From the NCBI GenBank assembly GCA_003427395.1, contig BFEA01000040.1, positions 837,221-858,187 on the forward strand: 20,967 nt of DNA, read 5' to 3'. The DNA is from Chara braunii. Taxonomy: Eukaryota; Streptophyta; Charophyceae; Charales; Characeae. The notes under the pieces were generated by a model that did no database searches, was not told the origin of the DNA, and worked only from the letters and a program-made list of their open reading frames with translations. The translations under genes were made by a program, and so were the position numbers. Each line of letters starts with the position of its first letter. Within the stretch, counting starts at the first letter, position 1. Positions 1-6,610 of the stretch are shown here, piece by piece.

Positions 1-95
1 TTGCCTGCACCACTTGCCCACTTGCCTACACCACTTGACCACTTGCCTGCACCACTTGACCACTTGCCTGCACCACTTGACCACTTGCCTGCACC
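1..95. repeat. 21-bp minisatellite, about 4.5 copies
   Basis: The unit TTGCCTGCACCACTTGACCAC repeats in register from base 1, with a few substitutions in the first two copies. The array runs into the window edge, so its full length is unknown. Confidence 0.93.
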
Positions 96-110
96 TAACA
101 GGGACTGAAT

Positions 111-151
111 CCGAAAGGCCACTTCTAGAACTCTCTAAGTTGGCCTTTCGG
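111..151. repeat. Perfect 11-bp inverted repeat
   Basis: CCGAAAGGCCA (111-121) pairs with TGGCCTTTCGG (141-151) around a 19-nt loop. The GTAGCAGCTACGAC motif that follows occurs twice (about 157-170 and 187-200). No coding or RNA identity is recognised; it could be the terminus of a small transposon relic. Confidence 0.75.
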
Positions 152-681
152 TACTGTAGCAGCTACGACTTTGCCCTTTCAGGTAAGTAGCAGCTACGAC
201 CTTGACTCTTCAGGCAGTCTTCAGCTACAACTCCGGAACTGTCTAGACTTCTACCCTACAGGTCTACAGTTCGATTCCAGTCTATCCTGTGCCCTACGAC
301 AATCTACCTACCACTGGCGGTTCTACAGGTCGCAGGTTCAACTCTTCGAGTTGACGTAGATATTATACACAGGTAAGTTGGGGAACTAGGGATCAAGCCC
401 TGGGATCTGCCTCAGCTACCACGAATTGGTGAATACCGTTTCACAAGTACCCTTGGGGGTCACACACACACTCATCCGACAAGCACTCAGACAGGCACGC
501 AAACCTGCAGGCACGCACACACACACAGACTTGAAAACCACAGCAAAATGCGGGAATCTCAGCAAGGCATTCATTCCAGCGGCAAATCCCAGAAATCAGC
601 AGTGTTCTCAGTCTGTGTTTTGGCGGGTCATTACATACCAGTCTTTTTCATGTCTGCCACTAATATACGGGGCGGTACCTT
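152..681. other. Intergenic sequence without a recognised gene
   Basis: I see only short low-quality reading frames. There is a 6-bp hairpin (CAACTC/GAGTTG, 339-353), CA-rich stretches near 464-525, and isolated tRNA B-box-like strings (for example AGTTCGATTCC near 270) without a convincing A box or cloverleaf. No function is assigned. Confidence 0.6.
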
Positions 682-930
682 GGGCCTCGCTGCACTACGC
701 TTGAAACTTGAAAAAGTTCAAGTGTCCTTCAAGAGTTGTCAGACTGTTAAAATGCCCCATAGCGCCATCGTAGTCTTGTTATATACGGGCAATATCAGTA
801 TACTTTGGTTAATCACATGGATATTAAAAAAAGTACAACTTTAGAAAAAGTCTCTATATCTCAGCAATTTTTTGTTTATATGTTGTACCCAACTCACTCT
901 TTATGTGGTTGTTTGAATCAATTTCCTTAG

Positions 931-954
931 ATTCATTGACTTCAGTCAATGAAT
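931..954. repeat. Perfect 11-bp palindrome with 2-nt centre
   Basis: ATTCATTGACT (931-941) and AGTCAATGAAT (944-954) are exact inverted copies separated by TC. It lies inside the 682-2167 element. Role unknown. Confidence 0.8.
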
Positions 955-1296
955 AACTGTCTTGACGCCAGCTTTGGCTGGATTTACACTTGCCAGAGTT
1001 CGCTGCACTTACTGTAGACAGCGCCACTCTTGAACGCCTGATAGCACTAGCCGACAACCCCAATCTGGTCTGTTGTTCCCAGACAAAAAAAAAGAATCTG
1101 GTTTGTCGGCCAAGACTACAGACCTACCCTCGAAAAAGCAGAGCATGTGAAGGGTCCGAGCAACCACCTTTGAAAAATAAGGCCATGCAGGCAGGCACTC
1201 CAGAAGCTTCAAGCATCCATTTCAAGGAGAGTTCTGACACCTCTTGAAAAAAAAAAGAAAGAACGGCAGGCGCGGCATGTTTTGCAACTCTAAAGA

Positions 1297-1371
1297 CACA
1301 AAAAACACGTGTAGGCAAAGAAAGCATGTGCGAACTCGAAATGAGCGATTTCGGTCCAAAAGTACCGGTTG
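1297..1371 (+). repeat. Partial, diverged copy of the dispersed repeat at 1378-1568
   Basis: The stretch from the A-run and CACGTG to AAAGTACCGG aligns loosely to the reverse complement of about 1465-1528. It forms an imperfect inverted repeat with the neighbouring copy. Divergence is high, so the call is tentative. Confidence 0.45.
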
Positions 1372-1377
1372 GCCATT

Positions 1378-1568
1378 TTCTTTTTTATTTGTTTCCCCCG
1401 CTGACACCAGGGCCGACCCCTGTAAATATGACACCCGGTCTGACACCACGGCCGCCGGTACTTCCATTGCCTTTCCGAACTCGGCGCAGTATTCTTTCCT
1501 AACGCGTGTTTTTTTTGCCCATTCGATACTCCAAGGTGACATGAACGCACTTACCTCAAAAAAAAAAA
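1378..1568 (-). repeat. Dispersed repeat copy R1, A-rich 3' end
   Basis: Read on the minus strand, this sequence matches 10611-10799 on the plus strand at about 85% over roughly 180 bp, including ATGTCACCTTNGAGTAT and GTGGTGTCAGACCGGGTG. Both copies end in an A-rich tract, which suggests a retroposed SINE-like element. A shared open frame exists, but nearly all differences between the copies would change amino acids, so it is unlikely to be under protein-level selection. Confidence 0.75.
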
Positions 1569-1591
1569 TAAAGAGCATGTTCCTATAGTTA

Positions 1592-1976
1592 GGGCCCCGT
1601 TGCACTCCTCTCCATACGCCAAGTTTGGTGAGTAGGGGCCTGGTTGCACTTACTCGCCAAACTTGGCCAATGATAAATATGTCAGACTGCTCGCCACACG
1701 GTCTACACAAGTTGTGGCGAGTATTTTCGGTTTCCCCGCCTGTGCACGGCGGTTTGTGGAGGGTGGTCCTCGGACCTCTCCACAAAAAACTTTCTGGAGA
1801 GTGCACGGCCTTCACGAGTGGAGATCACGTAGACAAAATATCTTAACTTCTCTGTAGAAGAAATATAGTGGCGAGTAAGTGCAACCAGGCCTCCAGTTCT
1901 ACACTATTCTCATCTTTTTCACTCTCCACCCATCCGCCATGAATTGTGGCGGATGGCAAGTAGTGCAACTAGACCC
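1592..1976. mobile_element. Harbinger-type MITE, TSD TTA
   Basis: The left terminus GGGCCCCGTTGCACT (1592-1606) is an imperfect inverted copy of the right terminus AGTGCAACTAGACCC (1962-1976); about 22 of 29 positions match when extended inward to the GGCG/CGCC boxes. TTA flanks both sides (1589-1591 and 1977-1979). A TTA duplication with GGGCC-type termini is typical of PIF/Harbinger MITEs. There is no coding capacity. It contains a second, better preserved inverted repeat (1637-1891). Confidence 0.75.
1637..1891. mobile_element. Inner inverted-repeat element with perfect 22-bp TIRs
   Basis: The 22 bp from GGCCTGGTTGCACT to CTCGCC (1637-1658) is matched exactly in inverted orientation at 1870-1891. 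The ends resemble those of the surrounding element, but no flanking target duplication is visible. It may be a nested MITE or a duplicated, re-inverted terminus of the outer one. Confidence 0.65.
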
Positions 1977-2083
1977 TTAGTGCGGCCATATCTCACTCTC
2001 CAAGTTGCGGAGAGTGAGAGCGAGTAGTGCAACTAGACCCTTAGTGCGGCCATATCTCACTCTCCAAGTTGCGGAGAGTGAGT
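1959..2083. repeat. 64-bp tandem duplication of a MITE terminus
   Basis: The unit starting AGTAGTGCAACTAGACCCTT is present at 1959-2022 and 2023-2083 with almost no change. It includes the right MITE end plus a 10-bp hairpin (CTCACTCTCC ... GGAGAGTGAG). The TTA triplet recurs after both copies of GACCC. Confidence 0.85.
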
Positions 2084-2175
2084 CTCACGGCTCTTGAATC
2101 CAGTCTAGGCATCCTGCGATGCCGCACTCTTGGAACTTCAAGTTTCAAGTGTAGTGCAGGGAGGCCCCTTCTTTG

Positions 2176-2297
2176 GGGCCTCGCCACACCACTGTAGAAA
2201 TGTACAAAATGACAACGAACTTCTTGCTAGAAGAAGGCCAGATACACCCACCACATTTTTGTCTTTTTCACATTTCTCGAGTGGTGTGGCGAGGCCC
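2176..2297. mobile_element. Fold-back MITE, about 122 bp
   Basis: Arms of about 37 bp (2176-2213 and 2261-2297) start GGGCCTCGCCACACCACT and are nearly identical in inverted orientation, with about 47 bp between them. It sits 8 bp beyond the end of the 682-2167 element. Flanking triplets (TTG/TTA) do not match exactly. Confidence 0.75.
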
Positions 2298-2327
2298 TTA
2301 TTTCCAGCAGAACTTAGAGAAACTTAT

Positions 2328-2746
2328 GGGTCTCGCTCCACTACTATACACTCGCCGAATTCGGAGAGTTCGGCATCTCTCCACTTACTGTTCACTATAC
2401 ACGAGCGAAATCGCTCGGATAGCTGTCAGACATCGGTCGGAGATTGCACTCTCCGTCGGTGTATAGTTCCCAGCCTGCAAAAGTCGTTACTCGGATACTC
2501 CTCGAAGGAAACCTCGGAACGGCCGCTTTTTTGTATAGTGAACCTCAAGTCTGGACCGACAAATCGCTGTCTTCTAGTGCTGTTAGGGTGTTGCGTAGTG
2601 AAGTCAGGAACTGGAGACGTTGTATAGCAGATAGTAAGTGGAGCGACGGCGGGTTTTATACATCTTTTCGCGTTCTGATCGCGTTCTGACAGCTATACAG
2701 CAACTATACGAAATTGTGTATAGCGGACAGTGGTGGAGCGAGACCC
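2328..2746. mobile_element. 419-bp MITE, TSD TAT
   Basis: Termini GGGTCTCGCTCCAC (2328-2341) and GTGGAGCGAGACCC (2733-2746) are exact inverted copies, and partial matching continues inward. TAT flanks both ends (2325-2327 and 2747-2749). The interior holds further inverted repeats: CGAGCGA/TCGCTCG (2402-2417) and GTTCACTATACA with TGTATAGTGAAC (about 2389-2542). The termini match those of the element at 8555-9041. Confidence 0.8.
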
Positions 2747-2749
2747 TAT

Positions 2750-3540
2750 GTAAAACAAATTACCTGCAGGTTCTAAGGTTTTTGCCCCTTGACTGGGACT
2801 CCTTCTACTTCTCCCATTGTCCACCTTGCCAAGTTGGGTTATTTGCCTCCTCGCCCTGAATTGATCTCCTCGTGCTCTCTCCTCACAGCCAACGCGCGTG
2901 TGTTGTACTCTAGACACTCGCAACAGCAAAAGTGATGTGTTTTTTCTTTCCGAAAAAGGGAAAAAAACGGGAAAGGAAGTGCGATAAGTCTCTCACTTAC
3001 AGTGTTGCGGGTATGCGGAATCCCTCCCTTCATTCTGGCTTGTCTCGCCATAGCCACCGAATCGGGAGCCCGTCTTGACAGCCATCACTGGGGCCGCCAC
3101 ATCGCCTCCAGCGCTAGTAGTCTCTAGCGCGAATGGTTATCAGAGCTCATCGCACGCCTCCAGATCGCCTATTGCGCTGATTGCCACAAATTGGTTGGAC
3201 AGAAAAAGCAAAAACGAATAAGAAAAGAAAGACAAAAGATGCCATGAACCGGCCGTATGAGCCCCCTCCCTTTCTCTCGGGAACGTATGGTGGACGTATG
3301 CCCGGAGGCCGCGCCCGCCCTGTCGGAAAGGGGATGCCTTCCTCCTCCTCTCGTGAGGGGCAGGGGGGGTGTTGGAGGGGCGGAGGAGGGAATGCTCAAA
3401 AGAGATTCAAACAGCACTTTTCTTTTTTTGTTTTCCACACCTCCTTTTTCGCCAATCATGTTTGTCTCTCATTTGATTTTATTTTTCTATGTTTGAAGCA
3501 TCACTTAGCAGCTCCTCATTTGATTCGTAGTTTCCGTGCG
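2750..3540. other. Intergenic sequence, no recognised gene
   Basis: Only short reading frames are present, with G-rich and T-rich low-complexity stretches (about 3340-3400 and 3418-3490). No RNA gene, domain or transposon terminus is recognised. Confidence 0.55.
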
Positions 3541-3739
3541 TACTAGAGATGCAGACTCAAAGAGACCCAAAACAGAATCGGACAAACTCAACACACAGCT
3601 GGAACGGAGTCGACACGGACGCGGAACAGACTCCAACAGAATTGACACAGGCCCAGTAAAAAATCACAGCCAGCAGCCATGGAGAGGAATAGATCGCCCC
3701 TTGATGAACCAACAAGTCAACTAATAGATGGAGATCCAT

Positions 3740-3862
3740 CCATCCATCGATCAAATCGTCAAGCAATCAATCAAGCAATCAATCAATCCATCGATCCAAT
3801 CAGTCCGTCAATCAATCAATCAATCAATCAATCAATAGATCAATGAATTAGTCAACCAATCA

Positions 3863-3900
<38 letters not shown>

Positions 3901-3995
3901 CCAATCAACCAATCAATCACCCAATCAAGATAGATCAATCAATCCATCCATCGATCAATCAATCAATCAATTGATCAATCAATAAACCATTCAAT
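3740..3995. repeat. CAAT/AATC tetranucleotide microsatellite
   Basis: Long runs of CAAT with interspersed CATC, CAAC and GATC variants. The complementary ATTG array recurs at 18.6-18.9 kb and 20.1-20.35 kb. Confidence 0.95.
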
Positions 3996-4239
3996 CTTGG
4001 GGAACAAGGAAATACGGAAAACAAAAGAAAAGAAAGTCTTTGACAGCCAGAAGATCAAATGCTTACCTCGAATAGCTATTATGGCTGCATTCGGGGGAAC
4101 TTTCAGTACGTACCAAATCTAGTCAGAGGATCCCATCAATGGCTGCTGCTATTCGTGAGACACCGTCGTCAAAGAAGTAATTTTCATTTACTTGCGACGA
4201 ACATCCATCTATCACGGGCGGTGCAGTTTTTTTGGACAA

Positions 4240-4278
4240 CTGCGTGGCTGTTATGATGGATCATGGCTGGCCACGCAG
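4240..4278. repeat. 9-bp inverted repeat
   Basis: CTGCGTGGC (4240-4248) and GCCACGCAG (4270-4278) are exact inverted copies around a 21-nt loop. Confidence 0.7.
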
Positions 4279-4321
4279 CTTTCCGGAGCAGGTCGTGGGT
4301 TGTTCTCCCTGCGCGGATGAC

Positions 4322-4429
4322 TACCGTCTTCCCCCGAACACACCGACCCTCATTTTGACTTTATTGGCCCGGAAACATACCTTCTATACGTTCATTTCCG
4401 GGGTGCGTTATGTTCGGGGGAAGACGGTA
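4322..4429. repeat. Perfect 19-bp inverted repeat, 108-bp element
   Basis: TACCGTCTTCCCCCGAACA (4322-4340) is matched exactly by its reverse complement at 4411-4429. A second nested pair, CCGGAAA/TTTCCGG, lies inside. It is probably a small fold-back MITE; no clear target duplication is seen. Confidence 0.8.
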
Positions 4430-4440
4430 GAACCAAGGTG

Positions 4441-4445
<5 letters not shown>

Positions 4446-4488
<43 letters not shown>
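4446..4488. repeat. CA dinucleotide microsatellite
   Basis: An uninterrupted CA run of about 21 units. Confidence 0.97.
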
Positions 4489-4874
4489 CGACAGAGAGAA
4501 AGGGCATGCGCATGCGTGGTTCACCTGAACTGTACCAATGCGGAAGAACGATCCAGGCGTCAACCCCATTGCCGGACCTGCACCTGTCAGCAATCGCAAT
4601 TATTGGGGTTTGTCATAGGGATCGAGTACTGGGCGTCCATTGCTGCTGATGATGATAGCGTGGCGTGCCGGGTTCGATGGCTTGCTCGCCTTCACATCTC
4701 CATCACGAATCTGTCTTCTCCAATCCCTTATTCTTCCGGCATCTCCCCTTCGCATACCAGCTCCTACCATCTCCCCTTCGTCTCAATCGCCATCTCTTCT
4801 GATCAGTCGACTCGCCCTGCACACTTCGAGTTTCACGTAACCCCTGGCAGCTTTCTGTTGGCTTCAGAATCCTT

Positions 4875-4946
4875 CCGTCAAGGCGCTCCCTGAGGAGGAG
4901 GAGAGGTTGAGCCTCCTGACCAGTCCGTGAAACTGGGACGAAACGG
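4875..4946 (+). ncRNA. Degenerate type III hammerhead ribozyme relic
   Basis: The parts of a hammerhead occur in order. CCGTC (4875-4879) is the would-be cleavage strand. A stem I of about 4 bp (AGGC/GCCT) carries a long loop. CTGACCA (4916-4922) stands in the core position, followed by stem II GTCC/GGAC with a GTGAAACTG loop and then GAAACGG (4940-4946), whose ACGG pairs with CCGT. The core should read CTGATGA. Here G8, which is essential for catalysis, is C, so self-cleavage is not expected. The sequence after it (GTCCGTC, TTTGTCC, CTTCTCTTCC) matches the spacer of the array at 5.6-6.6 kb, which shows common origin. Confidence 0.6.
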
Positions 4947-4987
4947 TCCGTCAGAGCCTCCCGTTATTTGTCCTTCTCTTCCTCATA

Positions 4988-5058
4988 TGAATATGTAAGA
5001 ATCCTTTCTTTCTTCCTCTTTTTTTTTTTTTTTTTTTTTTTTTGAATATGTAAGAATC
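4988..5058 (-). mobile_element. Possible tail-only retroposon insertion with 16-bp TSD
   Basis: TGAATATGTAAGAATC occurs at 4988-5003 and again at 5043-5058. Between them lies only a pyrimidine tract, which on the minus strand reads as a long A-run followed by GAGGAAGAAAGAAAG. A severely 5'-truncated reverse-transcription insertion that kept only its A-rich tail would look like this. Slippage-driven duplication is the alternative. Confidence 0.45.
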
Positions 5059-5350
5059 TTGATTAGAAGATAAAGCAAGTTCCATCCTGCCGCGTGACAA
5101 ATCTGTATTTTTGTTGGCCGTTTTGCTTTTTCTTTTTTCCTTTTTTGTTTGGGGGAACACTTGCTGGGGAAAAAGAAAGAAAACGCTGGAAGAACAAAAA
5201 AACGATGCACAAAAAAACACGTGTTGGAAATCACGTCCAGCACCCTAAAAGCAAGGGCGGCAAGACACGTGGCAGATACGTACTCACTCCTCCGCAGACA
5301 GTATTGATTTACTATTTGCGTCTGGAACAAACAAAAAAAGATCTACTTTG

Positions 5351-5430
5351 GGGATCGCATTGAATCCCAATCACCCCGAGCTAGCAGATTTTATTTGCTA
5401 GAGCCGGGAAACGGGCCCGGCTTATAGCTC
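5351..5430 (+). other. Compact multi-hairpin segment followed by T-runs
   Basis: Four helices can form within 80 nt: GGGAT/ATCCC (5351-5368), an outer GAGCTA/TAGCTC (5378-5383 with 5425-5430), CTAGCA/TGCTAG (5381-5401, competing with the outer stem for three bases) and AGCCGGG/CCCGGCT (5402-5422). A T-rich tract with runs of eight or more T follows at about 5450, as after a polymerase III transcript. No known RNA family is recognised and no upstream promoter box was identified. Confidence 0.4.
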
Positions 5431-5765
5431 GTTCTTGTTCTTCTTCTCTTTTTTTTTTCCTTTTCTTTTAAACACAAACATCCGTGTGTCCGCACAGATT
5501 GTTCAATTGATCAAGGTGTCAAAGCTTATCTGCCTTTCATCCTGTTAGTTGTTAATAATAAAAAAAGCATCTTTCATTTGCAAAATCAAGTGATGAATAC
5601 AGCTGCGGGGCAGATCTCCCTACATATCGCAGTCTCCTCGTATATTGTTTTCTTCTCCCTCTTTGCGCCCGGCTCACCGGACAGTTCTCTATGACGACAC
5701 ACAAATATATATAGAGGTATATATACATATATACCTATATATATATGTATACATGTATATAAATA

Positions 5766-5815
5766 GGGTTAAATCTCCTGATGAGCCCGTGAAACTCCTA
5801 TCAAATAGTCCGTCA
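5766..5815 (+). ncRNA. Degenerate hammerhead motif, array copy 1
   Basis: The CTGATGAG core box (5778-5785) and CCGTGAAACTCC loop are kept, but the following GAAAC box reads ATCAAAT, so G12 and A13 are not in place and stem II is broken. It is recognisable as a member of the array from the flanking spacer and the TA tract just upstream. Confidence 0.6.
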
Positions 5816-5925
5816 CATTTCCTCGTTCTTTGTCCTCTTCTCCCTCTCTGCCGATGGTTTACCAGGCTGTTCTGTTTTTAACGATAACTAAATATATATG
5901 TAAATATATTAAATATATACATATA

Positions 5926-5960
5926 ACGTCCTGATGAGTCGGTGAAACTCCGAGGAAACA
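5926..5960 (+). ncRNA. Hammerhead motif, array copy 2 (stem II defect)
   Basis: CTGATGA is at 5931-5937 and GAAAC at 5955-5959, with the TGAAACT loop. The closing pair of stem II is G opposite G (CCGAG instead of CCGAC). ACGTCC precedes the core, and CTGTTTTTAACG occurs upstream of a 45-nt TA-rich segment, so a stem I with a TA-rich loop is possible but imperfect. Activity is doubtful. Confidence 0.6.
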
Positions 5961-6167
5961 ATTTGTCGCTGGCCTCGTTTATTGTCCTCTTCTCCCTCTC
6001 TGCCTACGGTTTACCGGGCAGCTCTGTTTGACGATAATATATATGTATCGTCAAACAGAGCTGCAAGGTAAACCGTATATATATATATATATCGTCACAA
6101 ACAGAACTGCCCGGTAAACCGTAGGCAGAGAGAGAGAAGAAAACAACAAACGAGGGGCTGTGACAAA

Positions 6168-6217
6168 CTGTTTCGTCGGAGTTTCACCGACTCATCAGGA
6201 GGCTGAACCGTCAACAG
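6168..6217 (-). ncRNA. Complete type III hammerhead ribozyme (array copy 3)
   Basis: On the minus strand the 50 nt contain every invariant hammerhead residue. CUGUU (6217-6213) supplies stem III and the cleavage position. GACGG-UUCAG-CCUC follows, forming stem I with one bulged C. CUGAUGA (6198-6192) holds C3, U4, G5, A6, G8 and A9. Stem II is GUCGG/CCGAC closed by a 7-nt UGAAACU loop, and GAAACAG ends the motif with G12, A13, A14 and a 4-bp stem III (ACAG/CUGU). Cleavage is predicted after the U at 6213, before the G at 6212. U rather than C at position 17 is permitted in hammerheads. The short stem III would favour activity in a dimeric or longer transcript, as known for hammerheads with a weak stem III. 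Whether it is transcribed is unknown. Confidence 0.85.
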
Positions 6218-6336
6218 ATATATATATATATATATATATACATAGATATATAGATATATACATGGTCAAACAGATCTGCTCGGTAAACCGTAGGCAGGGA
6301 GGGAGAAGACGACAACAAACGAGGCGCTGTAACAAA

Positions 6337-6367
6337 TTGTTTCATCGGCGTTTCACCGACTCATCAG
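6337..6367 (-). ncRNA. Hammerhead core, array copy 4
   Basis: On the minus strand CTGATGA (6367-6361) and GAAAC (6343-6339) flank a stem II of GUCGG/CCGAU, which closes with a G-U pair. The 5' strand next to the core belongs to the inverted neighbour copy, so the cleavage-site U-H dinucleotide is absent. It retains the catalytic core but lacks a substrate strand in cis. Confidence 0.7.
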
Positions 6368-6386
6368 GAGGCTGAACCCTAGCCTC

Positions 6387-6417
6387 CTGATGAGTCGGTG
6401 AAACTCCGACGAAACAG
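6387..6417 (+). ncRNA. Hammerhead core, array copy 5
   Basis: CTGATGA (6387-6393), perfect stem II GUCGG/CCGAC and GAAACAG (6411-6417) are intact. Upstream, GAGGCT/AGCCTC forms a closed hairpin with copy 4 rather than a substrate strand. Downstream, CTGTT (6460-6464) could supply stem III, giving an unusual type I-like arrangement, but no matching stem I strand follows. Confidence 0.75.
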
Positions 6418-6570
6418 TTGTCCTCTTCTCCCTCTCTGCCTACGGTTTGCCGGGCAGCTCTGTTTGACGATATATATAGATATGCATAGACGAAAAATTC
6501 GTAATACATTGTATATCATACTATATATATGCATATGCATAAAATACTATAAATAGTACCCTCTAAAAAT

Positions 6571-6610
6571 AACCTCCTGATGAATCCGCGGGAACAAGAT
6601 TTGATATGTC
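6571..6610 (+). ncRNA. Degenerate hammerhead motif, array copy 6
   Basis: ACCTCCTGATGAATCC resembles the 5' half of the array's core, but the GAAAC box reads GAACA and the stem II loop is shortened. It follows an AT-rich stretch (6470-6570), as in the other units. It is not expected to be active. Confidence 0.45.

Larger units (their letters stand above)
682..2167. mobile_element. Non-autonomous DNA transposon, 31-bp TIRs, 3-bp TSD CTT
   Basis: The left end (682-712, starting GGGCCTCGCTGCACTACG) matches the reverse complement of the right end (2137-2167) at 29 of 31 positions. The triplet CTT lies directly outside both ends (679-681 and 2168-2170). Long terminal inverted repeats with a 3-bp duplication fit the PIF/Harbinger type or a related DNA transposon. 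No transposase frame is present inside. The interior carries a second nested element (1592-1976), a dispersed repeat copy (1378-1568) and a 64-bp tandem duplication, so the 1486-bp length is partly due to later insertions. Superfamily assignment is inference, since CTT is not the TWA triplet usual for Harbinger. Confidence 0.7.
5630..6475. repeat. Array of hammerhead-spacer-TA units in both orientations
   Basis: The repeated unit has three parts: a hammerhead core (CTGATGAG, stem II with loop TGAAACT, GAAAC); a spacer of about 75 nt containing CTCTTCTCCCTCTCTGCC, a CGGTTTACCG hairpin and CTGTTTGACGA; and a TA-rich tract. Spacers lie on the plus strand at about 5630-5697, 5816-5886, 5961-6035 and 6418-6470, and on the minus strand at about 6048-6077 (partial), 6093-6167 and 6264-6336. 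TA tracts occupy about 5700-5765, 5888-5925, 6036-6047, 6076-6092 and 6216-6262. Orientation flips at about 6045 and at 6380. No reverse transcriptase or other coding partner is visible. Confidence 0.8.

Noticed and set aside
370-425. tRNA-like boxes on the minus strand (GGTAGCTGAGGC and GGCTTGATCCC)
   Set aside because: The boxes are too close to leave room for an anticodon arm, and no acceptor stem pairs.
1222-1815. 197-codon minus-strand reading frame, with a similar frame in the copy at 10.6-11.0 kb
   Set aside because: The two copies differ almost only at positions that change amino acids, and the frame runs through MITE termini and A-runs. It is a shared non-coding repeat.
3740-3995. 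CRISPR-like array
   Set aside because: It is a simple CAAT microsatellite without spacers, in eukaryotic DNA.
4660-4672. CTGATGATGATAG as another hammerhead core
   Set aside because: No stem II or GAAA box follows.
5203-5245. Third copy of the R1/R2 repeat
   Set aside because: Only the A-run plus CACGTG resembles the repeat; the rest does not align convincingly.
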